Shown here: positions 53,481-63,435 of the stretch, one piece after another
Layout of the letters: each line of letters starts with the position of its first letter
How positions within the stretch are numbered: the stretch's first letter is position 1
Position numbers and translations under genes: made by a program
Source of the DNA: Lentzea sp. NEAU-D7
Lineage (GTDB): Bacteria > Actinomycetota > Actinomycetes > Mycobacteriales > Pseudonocardiaceae
Length of the DNA: 64,000 bases
NCBI RefSeq assembly: GCF_026242055.1
Contig: NZ_JAPJDL010000010.1
Location: 186,001 to 250,000, forward strand
Direction: 5' to 3'
The notes under the pieces: generated by a model
The model's database searches: none
Told to the model about the DNA's origin: nothing
Seen by the model: the letters and a program-made list of their open reading frames with translations, nothing else

Positions 53481-54092
53481 GTGGACCGCACCGCGCTCGC
53501 GAAACGGGTAATACCGCCGCACCCAGTGCTGTCGCTGCTGGTCGTGGCCGGGTTCGTCGGCTTCCTCTACGTCGTCGAGGCCTTCGACGTGGCGACCGGC
53601 GGCTCGCTGGAGGACGACGGCGTGCGGCCGCGCGACTTCAGCGAGTGGGACAACCTGCTGTGGATGCCGTTGATCCACGGCGACTGGAGCCACCTCACCG
53701 GCAACGCGGTTCCGTTGCTGCTGCTGGGGTTCCTCGCGAACTCGGGAGGGCTCAAGCAGTTCTTCCAGGTCACCGCCGTCATCTGGTTGTCGTCCGCGCT
53801 GGGCGTGTGGGTGCTCGGCAGTCCCGGCAGCCACATCGGCGCGTCCGGGCTGGTGTTCGGCTTCCTCGCGTTCCTGCTGGTGCGCGGGATCTTCGCGCGC
53901 TCGTGGCTGCAGCTGGTGATCGCCGTCGGCGTGTTCATGCTGTACGGCGCCGCGCTGTGGGGCGTGCTGCCCGGCCAGCCAGGCGTGTCGTGGGAAGGCC
54001 ACCTGTTCGGCGCGATCGGCGGCGTCCTGGCCGCGTGGGGTGTTTCTCGCGACAACCGGCGCACTACAACACCCGCTACATTCACGGCGTGA
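53481..54092 (+). CDS. Rhomboid-family intramembrane serine protease
   Basis: 203 residues, six membrane helices. Catalytic Ser in [12 protein letters not shown] and His in [16 protein letters not shown]; the HxxxN-type stretch is [15 protein letters not shown]. Corresponds to Rv1337 in the mycobacterial block. Stop overlaps the murI start (GTGA). Confidence 0.92.
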   Translation: MDRTALAKRVIPPHPVLSLLVVAGFVGFLYVVEAFDVATGGSLEDDGVRPRDFSEWDNLLWMPLIHGDWSHLTGNAVPLLLLGFLANSGGLKQFFQVTAVIWLSSALGVWVLGSPGSHIGASGLVFGFLAFLLVRGIFARSWLQLVIAVGVFMLYGAALWGVLPGQPGVSWEGHLFGAIGGVLAAWGVSRDNRRTTTPATFTA

Positions 54093-54856
54093 CGATCGGG
54101 ATCATGGACTCGGGCGTCGGCGGCCTCACCGTCGCCCGCGCGATCATGGACCAGCTGCCGGGCGAGTCGATCCACTACATCGGCGACACGGCACACGGTC
54201 CCTACGGGCCGCTGCCGATCGCGCAGGCGCGCAAGCACGCCCTGGAGATCTGCGACAGGCTCGTGGACGAGGGCGCGAAGATGCTGGTGATCGCGTGCAA
54301 CACCGCGTCCGCCGCCTGCTTCCGCGACGCCCGTGAGCGCTACGACGTGCCGGTGGTTGAGGTGATCCTCCCGGCGGTGCGGCGCGCGGTGACGACGACC
54401 CGCAGCGGCCGCGTCGGCGTGATCGCGACGGTCGGCACGATCAACTCGCACGCCTACCAGGACTCGTTCCAGGCCGCGCGCGACGTGACGGTGACGGCGG
54501 CGGCGTGCCCGCGGTTCGTCGACTTCGTCGAGCGCGGCATCACCTCCGGCCGGCAGGTGCTCGGGCTGGCGCAGGCCTACCTGGAACCGTTGCAGCGCGC
54601 CGAGGTCGACACGGTCGTGCTGGGCTGCACGCACTACCCGTTGCTGACGGGCGTGATCCAGATCGTCATGGGCCAGCACGTGACGCTGGTGTCGAGCGCC
54701 GAGGAGACGGTGAAGGACGTCGTGCGGCTGCTGACCGAGCGCGACGAGTTCGCCGGCTCCGGGCCCGCGCTGCACCGGGTGACGTGCACCGGGCCGCCCG
54801 AGCGGTTCGCGAAGCTCGCGGCCCGCTTCCTGCCGACCTTCGAACAGTGGGGCTGA
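54089..54856 (+). CDS. murI: Glutamate racemase MurI
   Basis: 255 residues. Two catalytic cysteines: [11 protein letters not shown] and [10 protein letters not shown]; substrate loop [15 protein letters not shown] and [12 protein letters not shown]. Produces D-glutamate for peptidoglycan. GTG 54089 overlaps the rhomboid stop by 4 bp. Confidence 0.96.
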   Translation: MTIGIMDSGVGGLTVARAIMDQLPGESIHYIGDTAHGPYGPLPIAQARKHALEICDRLVDEGAKMLVIACNTASAACFRDARERYDVPVVEVILPAVRRAVTTTRSGRVGVIATVGTINSHAYQDSFQAARDVTVTAAACPRFVDFVERGITSGRQVLGLAQAYLEPLQRAEVDTVVLGCTHYPLLTGVIQIVMGQHVTLVSSAEETVKDVVRLLTERDEFAGSGPALHRVTCTGPPERFAKLAARFLPTFEQWG

Positions 54857-54857
54857 T

Positions 54858-55625
54858 GTGCTGCTGACCGTCCTCGGCTGCTCCGGCAGCATCCCCGGCC
54901 CCGGTGCCGCGGCGTCGGGCTACCTGCTGGAGGCCGAAGGGTTCACGCTGGCGCTGGAGTTCGGCAACGGGGCGCTGTCGCGGTTCCAGGAGGAGCGGCC
55001 GCTGTTCTCGATGGACGCGCTGGTGCTCTCGCACCTGCACCCGGACCACTGCATCGACGTGTCCTCCCTGTACGTGGCGAGGAAGTACCACCCCGTTCCG
55101 CCGTCCGGGACGCTGCCCGTCCACGCGCCCGCCGACGCGCACTCGCGCTTCGCCGCCGCCTACGCGCCGAACGAGGCCGAGCGGTCGTCGCTGGACCTGA
55201 GCGACGTCTTCTCCTTCCACGGCCTGGGGTCGCGGGTGGAGATAGGACCGTTCACCGTGGACTCCGCCGTGGTCGCACATCCTTGCGAGGCCTACGGGTT
55301 CCGGATCTCCTACGGCGGGGTGACCCTGGCGTACACCGGGGACAGCGGGCCCTGTGCCGCGCTGGACTCGCTGGCGTCCGGCGCCGACGTGCTGCTGAGC
55401 GAGGCGAGCTGGACGCACGCGCCGGACCGGCAGCCGGATCTGCACCTGTCCGGACGCGAGGCGGGTGAGCTGGCCGCGCGGGCGGGGGCCGGGCGGCTGC
55501 TGGTCACGCACGTGCCGCCGTGGACGTCGCGTGAGGACGTGCTGGAGGAGGCCCGGTCGGCGTTCGGCGGGCCTTGTGAGCTGGTCGTGCAGGGCGGCCG
55601 GTACGAGGTGGGGGAGCGGACATGA
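54858..55625 (+). CDS. Metallo-beta-lactamase-fold hydrolase (Rv1339-like)
   Basis: 255 residues. MBL signature SHLHPDHCIDVS and later metal ligands AHPCEAYGF, YTGDSGPC and LVTHVPPW. Syntenic with Rv1339, reported as an atypical cAMP phosphodiesterase in mycobacteria; a nuclease-type activity (tRNase Z-like) cannot be excluded. Starts one base after murI. Confidence 0.88.
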   Translation: MLLTVLGCSGSIPGPGAAASGYLLEAEGFTLALEFGNGALSRFQEERPLFSMDALVLSHLHPDHCIDVSSLYVARKYHPVPPSGTLPVHAPADAHSRFAAAYAPNEAERSSLDLSDVFSFHGLGSRVEIGPFTVDSAVVAHPCEAYGFRISYGGVTLAYTGDSGPCAALDSLASGADVLLSEASWTHAPDRQPDLHLSGREAGELAARAGAGRLLVTHVPPWTSREDVLEEARSAFGGPCELVVQGGRYEVGERT

Positions 55626-56038
55626 TCAACCTGGAGCGCGTCGGCGAGCACGAGTTCGTCGCTTCCAACGGGCGCGGTGCGTCGGTGCGGATCGGCCGCA
55701 AGGGCCAGGAGGGCTCGTTCAGCCCGGTCGAGCTGCTGGTCGCGGCGGCCGCCGGGTGCGCGGTCGTGACGTCGGAGACGTTGATCCTGCGCAGAACCGG
55801 CGGTGATCAGCTGACAGCGGAGGCGGACGCGGTCCAGTCGGAGAGCGGCAACGAGGTGATCTCCATCCCGGTGACGCTCTCGTACGACCTGTCCGCGGTG
55901 GACGACCCGGAGGCGCTGGAGATCGTCGTCCGGCGCGCCGTGGAGCAGTTCTGCACGGTCACGCGGACGTTGAAGCAGTCGGCGACGGCGCCGCTTCAGC
56001 TCCCGACGCCGCTCCAGACGGCTTCCGAACCGCTGTGA
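55622..56038 (+). CDS. OsmC-family protein
   Basis: 138 residues. OsmC/Ohr fold with cysteines in AAAGCAVVTSETL and VEQFCTVTRTL, the peroxidatic/resolving pair of the family. Probably reduces organic hydroperoxides or other thiol-reactive compounds. Overlaps the MBL-fold gene by 4 bp, and its 3' end overlaps the convergent DUF2231 gene by 43 bp. Its insertion before rph is a local addition to the block. Confidence 0.85.
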   Translation: MINLERVGEHEFVASNGRGASVRIGRKGQEGSFSPVELLVAAAAGCAVVTSETLILRRTGGDQLTAEADAVQSESGNEVISIPVTLSYDLSAVDDPEALEIVVRRAVEQFCTVTRTLKQSATAPLQLPTPLQTASEPL

Positions 56039-56490
56039 CCGGCGCGCACGGTCTGCACCGTCGTCCCGATCGCGAGCAGCACGACCAGCACGGACACCAC
56101 GACTGAGAGCACCCGCCACGTCTTCGTGGTGGGTGCCTCCGCCTGCCGTTCGCGATCGGCGAGCCGGCCCGCGACCAGCAGCGCGATCACCGCGACGCCG
56201 AACCCGAGCGCGATGGGCAGCAGCGTCGTGCCGAGGTCGGCGTGCGTCTGGATGGCGGGGTTCTGCACGCCGTTGTTCTGCAGTGCCGTCTGCAGGTCCT
56301 CACCGGCCTGCTTGGCCATCGGGACCGCCGCGACACCTGCCAGCGTGACCCCCAGAACGGGCCACGCGTACCGGCGCCGCCAGGCCGGGACCAGCGCGAT
56401 CGCGACCGAACTGAGCGCCGCGAGGGGCAACAGCACGACCACCGCGTGCACCAGCAAGGGGTGGAGCGGAATACCGTCGATCGTCAGCAT
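55996..56490 (-). CDS. DUF2231 membrane protein
   Basis: 164 residues from ATG 56490 (GGGAGAGAC upstream; the longer frame runs into the rph leader). Begins [20 protein letters not shown], the DUF2231 signature, and has four membrane helices. Function unknown; sometimes linked to redox or heme-like membrane proteins. Confidence 0.85.
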   Translation of the reverse strand: MLTIDGIPLHPLLVHAVVVLLPLAALSSVAIALVPAWRRRYAWPVLGVTLAGVAAVPMAKQAGEDLQTALQNNGVQNPAIQTHADLGTTLLPIALGFGVAVIALLVAGRLADRERQAEAPTTKTWRVLSVVVSVLVVLLAIGTTVQTVRAGHSGSEAVWSGVGS

Positions 56491-56539
56491 GTCTCTCCCT
56501 ACGCCATGGCGCTCCGCAGGGTTCATTAGGGTAAGCGCC

Positions 56540-57304
56540 GTGGTGCGAAGCGATGGCCGAAACGACGACGTGTTGCGTGACATCCGGATCACGCGTAGAT
56601 ATCAGACCTGGCCCGCGGGCTCGGTCCTGATCGAGTTCGGGAACACCCGCGTGCTGTGCGCCGCGAGTGTCACCGAAGGTGTCCCCCGCTGGCGCCAGGG
56701 CTCCGGCCTCGGCTGGGTGACCGCCGAGTACGCGATGCTCCCGTCGGCCACGCACAGCCGCAGCGACCGCGAGTCCGTGAAGGGCCGCATCGGCGGCCGC
56801 ACGCACGAGATCTCGCGCCTCATCGGCCGTTCCCTGCGTGCCTGCATCGACCTGGCGGCGCTGGGCGAGAACACCATCGTCATCGACTGCGACGTCATCC
56901 AGGCCGACGGCGGCACCCGCACGGCCGCGATCACCGGCGCGTACGTCGCGCTGGCCGACGCGGTGACGTACCTGGGCGCGGCGGGCCGCCTGGCCGACCC
57001 GTCCCCGCTGTCGTGCGCGGTGTCCGCGGTGTCGGTCGGCGTCGTCGACGGCCGCGTGCGCCTCGACCTGCCGTACGAGGAGGACTCGCGCGCGGAGGTC
57101 GACATGAACGTCGTCGCCACCGACGCGGGCACGCTGATCGAGGTCCAGGGCACCGGCGAGGGCGCGACGTTCGCCCGGTCCACTTTGGACCGCATGCTCG
57201 ACATCGCCCTGCGCGGCTGCGCCGAGCTGAACCGCCTCCAGGCCGCCGCTCTCGCCCAGCCGTACCCCGGCGTCCTGCCGGAGCCCAAGGCGAGCAAGCG
57301 ATGA
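56540..57304 (+). CDS. rph: Ribonuclease PH
   Basis: 254 residues. Phosphorolytic 3'-5' exoribonuclease that trims tRNA 3' ends. Signatures: [70 protein letters not shown] and [14 protein letters not shown] start at 56540 or 56543. Overlaps rdgB by 4 bp. Confidence 0.97.
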   Translation: MVRSDGRNDDVLRDIRITRRYQTWPAGSVLIEFGNTRVLCAASVTEGVPRWRQGSGLGWVTAEYAMLPSATHSRSDRESVKGRIGGRTHEISRLIGRSLRACIDLAALGENTIVIDCDVIQADGGTRTAAITGAYVALADAVTYLGAAGRLADPSPLSCAVSAVSVGVVDGRVRLDLPYEEDSRAEVDMNVVATDAGTLIEVQGTGEGATFARSTLDRMLDIALRGCAELNRLQAAALAQPYPGVLPEPKASKR

Positions 57305-57900
57305 AGCTCCTCCTGGCCTCCCGCAACGCGAAGAAGCTCCGCGAGCTCCAGCGCATCGTGGTGTCGGAGTCGCTGGCCGGCATCGAGGTGCTGTCCCTGT
57401 CGGACGTGCCCGAGTTCCCGGAGGCCCCGGAGACCGCGCCGGACTTCGAGGGCAACGCCCTGGCCAAGGCCCGCGACGCCGCTGCCGCCACCGGCCTGGC
57501 CTCCGTCGCGGACGACTCCGGCCTCGCCGTGGACGAGCTGAACGGCATGCCCGGCGTGCTGTCCGCCCGCTGGTCGGGCCGCCACGGCGACGACGACGCC
57601 AACCTGGACCTGCTGCTGGGCCAGCTCGGCGACGTGCCGGACGAGCGCCGCGGCGCGGCCTTCATCTCGGTGGTCGCCCTCGTGGTGCCCGGCGGCGAGG
57701 AGGTCGTCGTGCGAGGCGAGTGGCGCGGCACGTTGCTGCGCGCCCGTCGTGGCACCAACGGCTTCGGCTACGACCCGATCTTCGTGCCCGAGGGGTACGA
57801 GATCACCTCAGCCGAGATGACGGCCGAGGAGAAGGACGCGGAGTCCCACCGGGGCCGCGCCCTGAAGCTCCTCGTCCCGTACCTGCGCAAGCTGGTCTAG
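57301..57900 (+). CDS. rdgB: XTP/dITP pyrophosphatase RdgB
   Basis: 199 residues. Ham1/RdgB family: [49 protein letters not shown] and [15 protein letters not shown]. Removes inosine/xanthosine triphosphates from the nucleotide pool. ATGA overlap with rph; end of the conserved Rv1334-Rv1341-like run. Stop lies 8 bp from the convergent SMR gene. Confidence 0.96.
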   Translation: MKLLLASRNAKKLRELQRIVVSESLAGIEVLSLSDVPEFPEAPETAPDFEGNALAKARDAAAATGLASVADDSGLAVDELNGMPGVLSARWSGRHGDDDANLDLLLGQLGDVPDERRGAAFISVVALVVPGGEEVVVRGEWRGTLLRARRGTNGFGYDPIFVPEGYEITSAEMTAEEKDAESHRGRALKLLVPYLRKLV

Positions 57901-57907
57901 CCGCGGG

Positions 57908-58249
57908 TCACACCGTGGCGGCCTGCGCGTGTGAGGCCACCGACACGACGCAGACGCCCGCGGCGATCAAAGCCATGCCCGCGAGCATGGCGAGGTTCAG
58001 CGGGTCCGCGAACAGGACCCGGCTCGTGATCGCCACCAGGGCGATGCCGGCGCCTGCCCAGATCGCGTAGGTGATGGCCACCGGCACGCCCATTCTGATC
58101 ACGAGCGATTCGAGGTAGAGCGCGGTCAGGAAACCCGCGCCGAGGCCCGCCGTGGGCCACGGTTTGGTGAAGCCGTCGGAGTATTTGAGGCACAGGGTCG
58201 CGAAAACCTCCGCACCCACGGCGAGGGCGAGCAACATCCACTTGAGCAT
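57908..58249 (-). CDS. Small multidrug resistance (SMR) family transporter
   Basis: 113 residues, four membrane helices. Conserved Glu14 in VGAEVFATLCLKYSDGFT binds substrate and protons; WAGAGIALVA is also typical. Exports cationic drugs or guanidinium-type compounds as a dimer. Single gene, so a homodimer like EmrE. ATG 58249; I looked for a guanidine riboswitch upstream and did not recognise one. Confidence 0.92.
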   Translation of the reverse strand: MLKWMLLALAVGAEVFATLCLKYSDGFTKPWPTAGLGAGFLTALYLESLVIRMGVPVAITYAIWAGAGIALVAITSRVLFADPLNLAMLAGMALIAAGVCVVSVASHAQAATV

Positions 58250-58483
58250 TGAATTTTCCCAGCACGAAATGCACGCAGCGCTAGGCGTGCGTGTTGAAGA
58301 CAACGGTTGACGGATGGGCGAAAAGCCCTGGTCAGCCGCCGCGCGTGGGGAAGTGGACTCGCAAGATGAAATCAGACGGGATGTCGGGGCCGTTAGGTGC
58401 CGTCAAACGACACACGGTGTATCACCCTCACCGGAACAGGGGCGGCTTTGTTGCACGCCCTCCGTTCGACCATACCTGAAAAG
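58250..58483. other. Non-coding stretch between SMR and bcp genes
   Basis: 234 bp. Holds the SMR promoter, which reads leftward, and the trailing part of the bcp transcript. Short frames on the plus strand have no start context or domain. Nothing else recognised. Confidence 0.5.
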
Positions 58484-58515
58484 GGCCGCCGTCGCAGTCT
58501 GAAGCGACGACGGCC
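58484..58515 (-). terminator. Terminator of bcp
   Basis: Arms GGCCGCCGTCGC / GCGACGACGGCC (one mismatch), 8-nt loop, 17 bp past the bcp stop; on the minus strand followed by TTTTC. Confidence 0.8.
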
Positions 58516-58532
58516 TCACGTGCGGTGGGGGA

Positions 58533-59000
58533 TCAGGCGGGGAGTTCGCGCAGGAGCTTGGCGACGTGGCCGGTCGCGCGGACGTTGTACATGGCCTTGA
58601 CGATCTTGCCGTCGGGGCCGACGAGGAACGTCGAGCGGATGACGCCCTGGACGGTGCGGCCGTAGTTCTGCTTCTCGCCGAAGGCGCCCCACTCGGTCAG
58701 GACCTTCTTGTCCGGGTCGCCGAGGAGCGGGAACGTCAGGCCCTCGGCGTCGCGGAACTTCGCGAGCTTCTCCTGCTTGTCGGGCGAGATGCCGACGACC
58801 TCGTAGCCGGAGCCGGCGAGGGCGCCGAGGTTGTCGCGGAAGTCGCAGGCCTGCTTGGTGCAGCCCGGGGTGCTCGCGGCCGGGTAGAAGTACACGACCA
58901 CGGACTTGCCGAGGTAGTCGGACAGGGACACCGGCTTGCCCTCGCTGTCGGGCAGCGTGAACGCGGGCGCGGTGTCACCAGGTTCGAGACGACTGGTCAT
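58533..59000 (-). CDS. bcp: Thioredoxin-dependent peroxiredoxin Bcp/PrxQ
   Basis: 155 residues from ATG 59000. Peroxidatic Cys47 and resolving Cys52 in STPGCTKQACDF (five apart, the PrxQ alpha type); later GRTVQGVIRSTFLVGPDGKI (in part). Reduces hydrogen peroxide and alkyl hydroperoxides in the cytosol. Follows the lipoprotein gene by 10 bp on the same strand. Confidence 0.95.
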   Translation of the reverse strand: MTSRLEPGDTAPAFTLPDSEGKPVSLSDYLGKSVVVYFYPAASTPGCTKQACDFRDNLGALAGSGYEVVGISPDKQEKLAKFRDAEGLTFPLLGDPDKKVLTEWGAFGEKQNYGRTVQGVIRSTFLVGPDGKIVKAMYNVRATGHVAKLLRELPA

Positions 59001-59010
59001 GCCCCAGAGA

Positions 59011-59538
59011 CTAGGCCTGGCCCTCGAAGACGGTGGGTGCGTCCTGGCCCTGCCCACCCGGCTGGATGGTCAGCTGCATGCGCACCGGCGCCTCGGGTAC
59101 CGCGAACGCCAGCTGGAGCTGCGTGTCACGGCCCGGCGGGAGCTCGGCCACGGCGGCGGCGAGGCCGTTGAGGCCCTGCACGGAGTCGACGAGCTCGGCG
59201 GCGGGCTCACCGTCCGCCGTCGCGCGCACGGAGAGCTGGGAGGGCAGGTAGGGGGCCTTGGAGCCGTTGTAGACGGTGATCGTGAAGACGGCGGTGCGCC
59301 TGGCCTTCGGGATCGCCGTCTCGGACGGTGAGAGGGAGCGGGGGGCGGAGACCACGACGGACAGGCCCGAGGCCCACACGCGCTGCGTGCCGTACCCGGC
59401 GGCACCGGACGCGCTCGGCGTCTCGGCTCGCTGCTCGACCGTCAGGTTCTCGTCGGGGGTGACGGCGACACCGGGGCCCGCACATCCCGCCACGGCCAGC
59501 ACCAGGCACAGGCCCGCGGCCGATTTGGCGAACTTCAC
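59011..59538 (-). CDS. Hypothetical lipoprotein, DUF4352-like
   Basis: 175 residues. Lipobox LVLAVAGCAGPG; mature beta-rich domain with RTAVFTITVYNGSKAPYLPSQLSVRAT (in part), similar to telokin/DUF4352 immunoglobulin-like lipoproteins. No enzymatic motif. Same transcription unit as bcp. Confidence 0.8.
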   Translation of the reverse strand: MKFAKSAAGLCLVLAVAGCAGPGVAVTPDENLTVEQRAETPSASGAAGYGTQRVWASGLSVVVSAPRSLSPSETAIPKARRTAVFTITVYNGSKAPYLPSQLSVRATADGEPAAELVDSVQGLNGLAAAVAELPPGRDTQLQLAFAVPEAPVRMQLTIQPGGQGQDAPTVFEGQA

Positions 59539-59875
59539 GAACTCCCCTTTCCCACCCCGGCGGTGGGTGTGAACGACTCACGTCAACTGTGACGGTGCCG
59601 AAGAGGGAAGTGCGAACGAAAGAGGCCTCTGAAGCGGACCTGGTGCCGGGACGTGGCCGACTCGTGATGGGCGGCGTGGGCGGCGCCACAGAGTGCGCCG
59701 GCCCCACGCCGTCCGTGCGGCCGAGGCCGCGGGTCACGCTAGGGAGCGCGTCGGGGGGCGTGCGCGCTCACACCGATCATCGCCCACTGTGTGCCACGCG
59801 CTACAAGCGGAGCCGTTTATCACCCGTTCAGACCAGTGTCTGTCGTACAAAACGTGAAGGTCACGCCTGGCCGAC
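59539..59875. other. Non-coding stretch before the lipoprotein gene
   Basis: 337 bp between the lipoprotein start and the end of the luciferase-like gene (both minus strand). It must contain the lipoprotein-bcp promoter. Frames present have shadow composition. No tRNA-like T-loop (GTTCGAAT-type) or other RNA recognised. Confidence 0.5.
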
Positions 59876-60904
59876 TCACGTATGTGCGGCTGAACAGCCC
59901 AGTGACGGCGTCCGTTCGGCCACCTCGCTGAGGAGTTCGAACGAACGCAGACGGTCATCGTGCCCGTGCACGATGGTCGTCACCATGAGCTCGTCGGCCG
60001 CCGTCGACTCCATCAACTCGTCCAGCCCGGAGCGGACCGTTGAGGGGGACCCGATGATCTGGCTGGACATGCGGTCCTCGATCACCAACTGGTCGATCTC
60101 GGTGTACGGGTAGTCCGCGGCCTCCTGCGGCGTGGCCAGCGGGGCCGGGCGGCCCTGCCGCAGCCGCACGAAGGAGAGCGCTCCCGGACCCGCGATGTAG
60201 CGGGCGTGCTCGTCGGTGTCGGCGACGACGACCGAGGCGCACACCATCGCGTAGGGCTCGTCGAGCACCTCGGACGGGCGGAAGTGCCGCCGGTACAGCT
60301 CCAGCGCGGGCAGCGTGTTCTGCGCGCTGAAGTGGTGGGCGAACGCGAACGGCAGGCCCAGCATCCCCGCCGCCTGCGCGCTGTAGCCGGACGAGCCGAG
60401 CAGCCAGATCGGCGGCTTGTTGCCGGCGGCGGGCACGGCGTTGAGCTCGGCGGTGCCCTCGAAGTACTTGATCAGCTCGGTCAGCTCCTGCGGGAAGTTC
60501 TCCGCGGAGAGACCTGCCTCGGTGCGCCGCAACGCCCGCGCCGTCTTCTGGTCGGTGCCGGGCGCGCGGCCGATGCCGAGGTCGATGCGGCCGGGGTGCA
60601 GCGCCTCGAGCATGCCGAACTGCTCGGCGACCACCAGCGGTGCGTGGTTGGGCAGCATGACGCCGCCCGACCCGACGCGGATCGTCTCGGTGGCGTCCGC
60701 GATGTGCCCGATCAGCACGGCGGGCGCAGACGAGGCGATGCCCGGCATGTTGTGGTGCTCGGCGAACCAGTAGCGGTGGTAGCCGAGGCGTTCGGCCTGC
60801 TGAGCGAGCTCCCGCGAGTTCCGCAGCGCGGTCGTCGCGTCCGACCCCGACGTGATGGGAGCGAGGTCGAGAACGGACAGCGGGATCTCAGTGAGACGGC
60901 TCAT
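59876..60904 (-). CDS. Luciferase-like monooxygenase (LLM) family oxidoreductase
   Basis: 342 residues, TIM-barrel flavin enzyme: [13 protein letters not shown] start, [38 protein letters not shown] and [15 protein letters not shown], all typical of the group with MsnO8-like actinobacterial members. FMN- or F420-dependent; substrate unknown. Located 7 bp behind the beta-lactamase-fold gene. Confidence 0.92.
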   Translation of the reverse strand: MSRLTEIPLSVLDLAPITSGSDATTALRNSRELAQQAERLGYHRYWFAEHHNMPGIASSAPAVLIGHIADATETIRVGSGGVMLPNHAPLVVAEQFGMLEALHPGRIDLGIGRAPGTDQKTARALRRTEAGLSAENFPQELTELIKYFEGTAELNAVPAAGNKPPIWLLGSSGYSAQAAGMLGLPFAFAHHFSAQNTLPALELYRRHFRPSEVLDEPYAMVCASVVVADTDEHARYIAGPGALSFVRLRQGRPAPLATPQEAADYPYTEIDQLVIEDRMSSQIIGSPSTVRSGLDELMESTAADELMVTTIVHGHDDRLRSFELLSEVAERTPSLGCSAAHT

Positions 60905-60911
60905 GCATCGA

Positions 60912-61664
60912 TCAACACCGATACTTCGTGACTTCTTCCGTGAGCCGGGTAACTCGTTTCGCGGCTTTCTCGTACGTGGTGCCCTCCGGGTGCAGCGTCA
61001 GCACCGCGACGATGCTGAACCAGCACGTCCCGGACGTGTGCAGGGCCGGCGACTTCGTGTCGAGGTCCCACTGCACGCGCGGGCGCGGCCTGTCGACGCA
61101 CGGCCTCGTCGGGTCGCCGAACCCCGACCAGCCCTGCTTGAACGCGGGCTTCCACGTGGCGGACGGCAGTCCGAACGACTGGTCGAACCCGTCCGACGCG
61201 CACTTCTCGGCCCGCTGCAGGTGCCCCATGATCGTGTGCCGCACCTTGGGCTTCGCTTCCTCCAGCACGTACCGGTAGATCTTCACGACGTCCGAGGCGC
61301 TCACGGCCGTGTAGCCCCACATGCCCCGCTTCTCCGGGGGCCGCGTGTCGTCGAGCTTGAGCCGCTCGGCCGTGCGCACGACGACCTGCTCCCACCCGTT
61401 CTCCACCCACAGCTCGCTCGCCGCGTAGTCGTCGCTGACCCGCAGCATGGGTTCGATGCGCGGGTCGTCGCCCCGCGTCTCCAGCTGTTCGATCGCGATC
61501 AGGATCTTCACCAGCGAGGCGGATCTGATCGGTTTGTGCACGTCCCGGCCGGTCACCTGGTGCGTGATCCGGTCGTAGACCGCGTAGGAGGCGGTCGGCG
61601 CGGGAACGGGCGCCGCCGTGGACACGGGTGCCGCGAGCAAGGCCATCGTCATGAGTAGGTGCAC
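60912..61664 (-). CDS. Secreted serine beta-lactamase-fold protein
   Basis: 250 residues. Signal peptide ([16 protein letters not shown]). SxxK in [16 protein letters not shown] and an SDD tripeptide ([11 protein letters not shown]) where class A enzymes have SDN; KQGWSG could be the KTG-box equivalent. Probably a penicillin-interacting or degenerate beta-lactamase-like protein rather than a classical resistance enzyme. Upstream of the LLM gene. Confidence 0.72.
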   Translation of the reverse strand: MHLLMTMALLAAPVSTAAPVPAPTASYAVYDRITHQVTGRDVHKPIRSASLVKILIAIEQLETRGDDPRIEPMLRVSDDYAASELWVENGWEQVVVRTAERLKLDDTRPPEKRGMWGYTAVSASDVVKIYRYVLEEAKPKVRHTIMGHLQRAEKCASDGFDQSFGLPSATWKPAFKQGWSGFGDPTRPCVDRPRPRVQWDLDTKSPALHTSGTCWFSIVAVLTLHPEGTTYEKAAKRVTRLTEEVTKYRC

Positions 61665-61759
61665 GCTCCCGGAAGCTAGCGGTCACCCGGACGTTGTGCC
61701 GGATGTTTCATGGATCACAGGGCGAGAAGACTCGGCCTCCTCCTCCCGTTGACCGAGAT

Positions 61760-62806
61760 GTGACGGATGTGGTGGTGATCGGAGCGGGACAGGCGGGCCT
61801 GTCCGCCTCGTACTTCCTGCGGCGCCGCGGGGTGGGCCACGTGGTGCTGGACGCGAACGACGCTCCCGGCGGCGCCTGGCTGCACCGCTGGCCGAGCCTG
61901 CGCATGCGGACCGTGCACGGCATCCACGAGCTGCCCGGCATGCCGTTCGAGCAGCCCTCTCCCGACGAGGCCGCCAACGAGGCCATCCCGTCCTACTTCG
62001 CCCGCTACGAACAGCTCTTCGACCTGCCCGTCGTGCGCCCGGTGAACGTCACGCGGGTGGTGGACGACGGCTCGCTGCTCAAGGTCGAGACCACCGGCGG
62101 CGTCTGGACCACCCGCGGCCTGATCAACGCGACCGGCAGGTGGCGCCGCCCGTTCTGGCCGCACTACCCGGGCCAGGAGACGTTCCAGGGCCGCCAGTTG
62201 CACACCACCGACTACCAGGGCCCCGCCGACTTCGCGGGCAAGCGCGTCGTGGTCGTGGGCGGCGGCGCGTCGGCCACGCAGCTGCTGATGGAACTCGCCC
62301 CGGTTGCCGCGGAGACCCGCTGGGTCACCCGGCACGAACCGGTGTGGCGGGAGGGGCCGTTCACCGAGGACTACGGCCGCTGGGTGGTCGGCATGGTCGA
62401 GGAACGCGTCCGGGCCGGCCTGATCCCGCGCAGCGTCGTCAGCGTCACCGGGCTGGCGCTGACCGACCAGACGCGCGCCGCCATCGCCTCCGGGGTGCTG
62501 GACCGCAAGCCGATGTTCGAGCGGGTCACGCCCACCGGCGTCGAGTGGGCGTCCGGCGAACGCTTCGACGCCGACGTCATCCTGTGGGCCACCGGCTTCC
62601 GGCACGACCTGGAGCACCTCGCGCCGTTGCACCTGCGTGCCCCCGGCGGCGGGATCCAGGTGGACGGCACCCGCGTGGTGTCCGACCCGCGCATCCACCT
62701 CGTCGGGTACGGGCCCTCGGCCAGCACGATCGGGGCGAACCGGGCCGGGCGCAGCGCCGTTCGCGAGCTGACGGGCTACCTGGACGGCCTCAAGGTCGCG
62801 AACTAG
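61760..62806 (+). CDS. FAD-dependent monooxygenase (flavin-containing/Baeyer-Villiger-like)
   Basis: 348 residues from GTG 61760; starts at 61694 and 61703 in frame are possible. Two Rossmann motifs: VVVIGAGQAGLSASYFL (FAD) and VVVVGGGASATQLLMEL (NADPH), plus WATGFRHDLEHL and GYGPSASTIGANRAG. Oxidises an unknown small molecule using NADPH and oxygen. Transcribed away from the neighbouring minus-strand genes. Confidence 0.87.
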   Translation: MTDVVVIGAGQAGLSASYFLRRRGVGHVVLDANDAPGGAWLHRWPSLRMRTVHGIHELPGMPFEQPSPDEAANEAIPSYFARYEQLFDLPVVRPVNVTRVVDDGSLLKVETTGGVWTTRGLINATGRWRRPFWPHYPGQETFQGRQLHTTDYQGPADFAGKRVVVVGGGASATQLLMELAPVAAETRWVTRHEPVWREGPFTEDYGRWVVGMVEERVRAGLIPRSVVSVTGLALTDQTRAAIASGVLDRKPMFERVTPTGVEWASGERFDADVILWATGFRHDLEHLAPLHLRAPGGGIQVDGTRVVSDPRIHLVGYGPSASTIGANRAGRSAVRELTGYLDGLKVAN

Positions 62807-62820
62807 CCGGGCACGGGTGC

Positions 62821-63435
62821 TCAGACGCGTGACCTGGCCCGCCTCTTCGACAGGCGGGTCACCACGAAGACCAGGACGGCCACGACCGCCAGGCCTAAAA
62901 CCACCTTCGAGCCGATGCCCACGTATTGCTCGACGAGGTGCCAGTTGTCGCCCAGCAGGTACCCCGCGAGGATCAGCGCCGTGTTCCACAGCAGGCTGCC
63001 CGCCGCGGTGTAGGCGACGAACGGTGCCAGCCGCATGCGCTCGACGCCGGCCGGGATCGAGATCAGGCTGCGGAACACCGGGATCATGCGGCCGAAGAAG
63101 ACCGCGCGGTAGCCGTTGCGCAGGAACCAGGCCTCCGTCCTGTCCACATCGGACACCCGGACCAGGGGCATGCGGGAGGCGATGCGGCGGACCCGGTCAC
63201 GGCCCAGCGCGGCGCCGATCCAGTACAGCAGCAGCGCGCCGGCGACCGAGCCGAGCGTGGTCCAGAGGATGGCGTCGAGCAGCGACATCTTGCCCTGGGC
63301 CGCGGTGAAGCCGGCCAGGGGCAGGAAGACCTCGCTCGGCAGCGGCGGGAACAGGTTCTCCAGCGCGATCGCCAAAGCCGCTCCGGGTGCGCCGGCCGTG
63401 TGCATCAGGTCGGTGACCCAGTCGACCAAGTTCAT
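62821..63435 (-). CDS. DedA-family membrane protein
   Basis: 204 residues from ATG 63435. DedA signatures ENLFPPLPSEVFLPLAGF and FGRMIPVFRSLISIPAGVER (in part), about five membrane segments, Arg-rich tail. Related to lipid (undecaprenyl phosphate) flippases and membrane homeostasis. The longer frame to 63717 is rejected, being Ser/Thr/Pro shadow sequence. Confidence 0.9.
   Translation of the reverse strand: MNLVDWVTDLMHTAGAPGAALAIALENLFPPLPSEVFLPLAGFTAAQGKMSLLDAILWTTLGSVAGALLLYWIGAALGRDRVRRIASRMPLVRVSDVDRTEAWFLRNGYRAVFFGRMIPVFRSLISIPAGVERMRLAPFVAYTAAGSLLWNTALILAGYLLGDNWHLVEQYVGIGSKVVLGLAVVAVLVFVVTRLSKRRARSRV

Noticed and set aside
58250-58483. Guanidine riboswitch upstream of the SMR gene
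   Set aside because: No ACGR-loop hairpin pair or other ykkC consensus could be seen in the leader.
59539-59875. tRNA or small RNA in the longer intergenic regions
   Set aside because: No T-loop or acceptor-stem pairing found in this or the other gaps above 300 bp.
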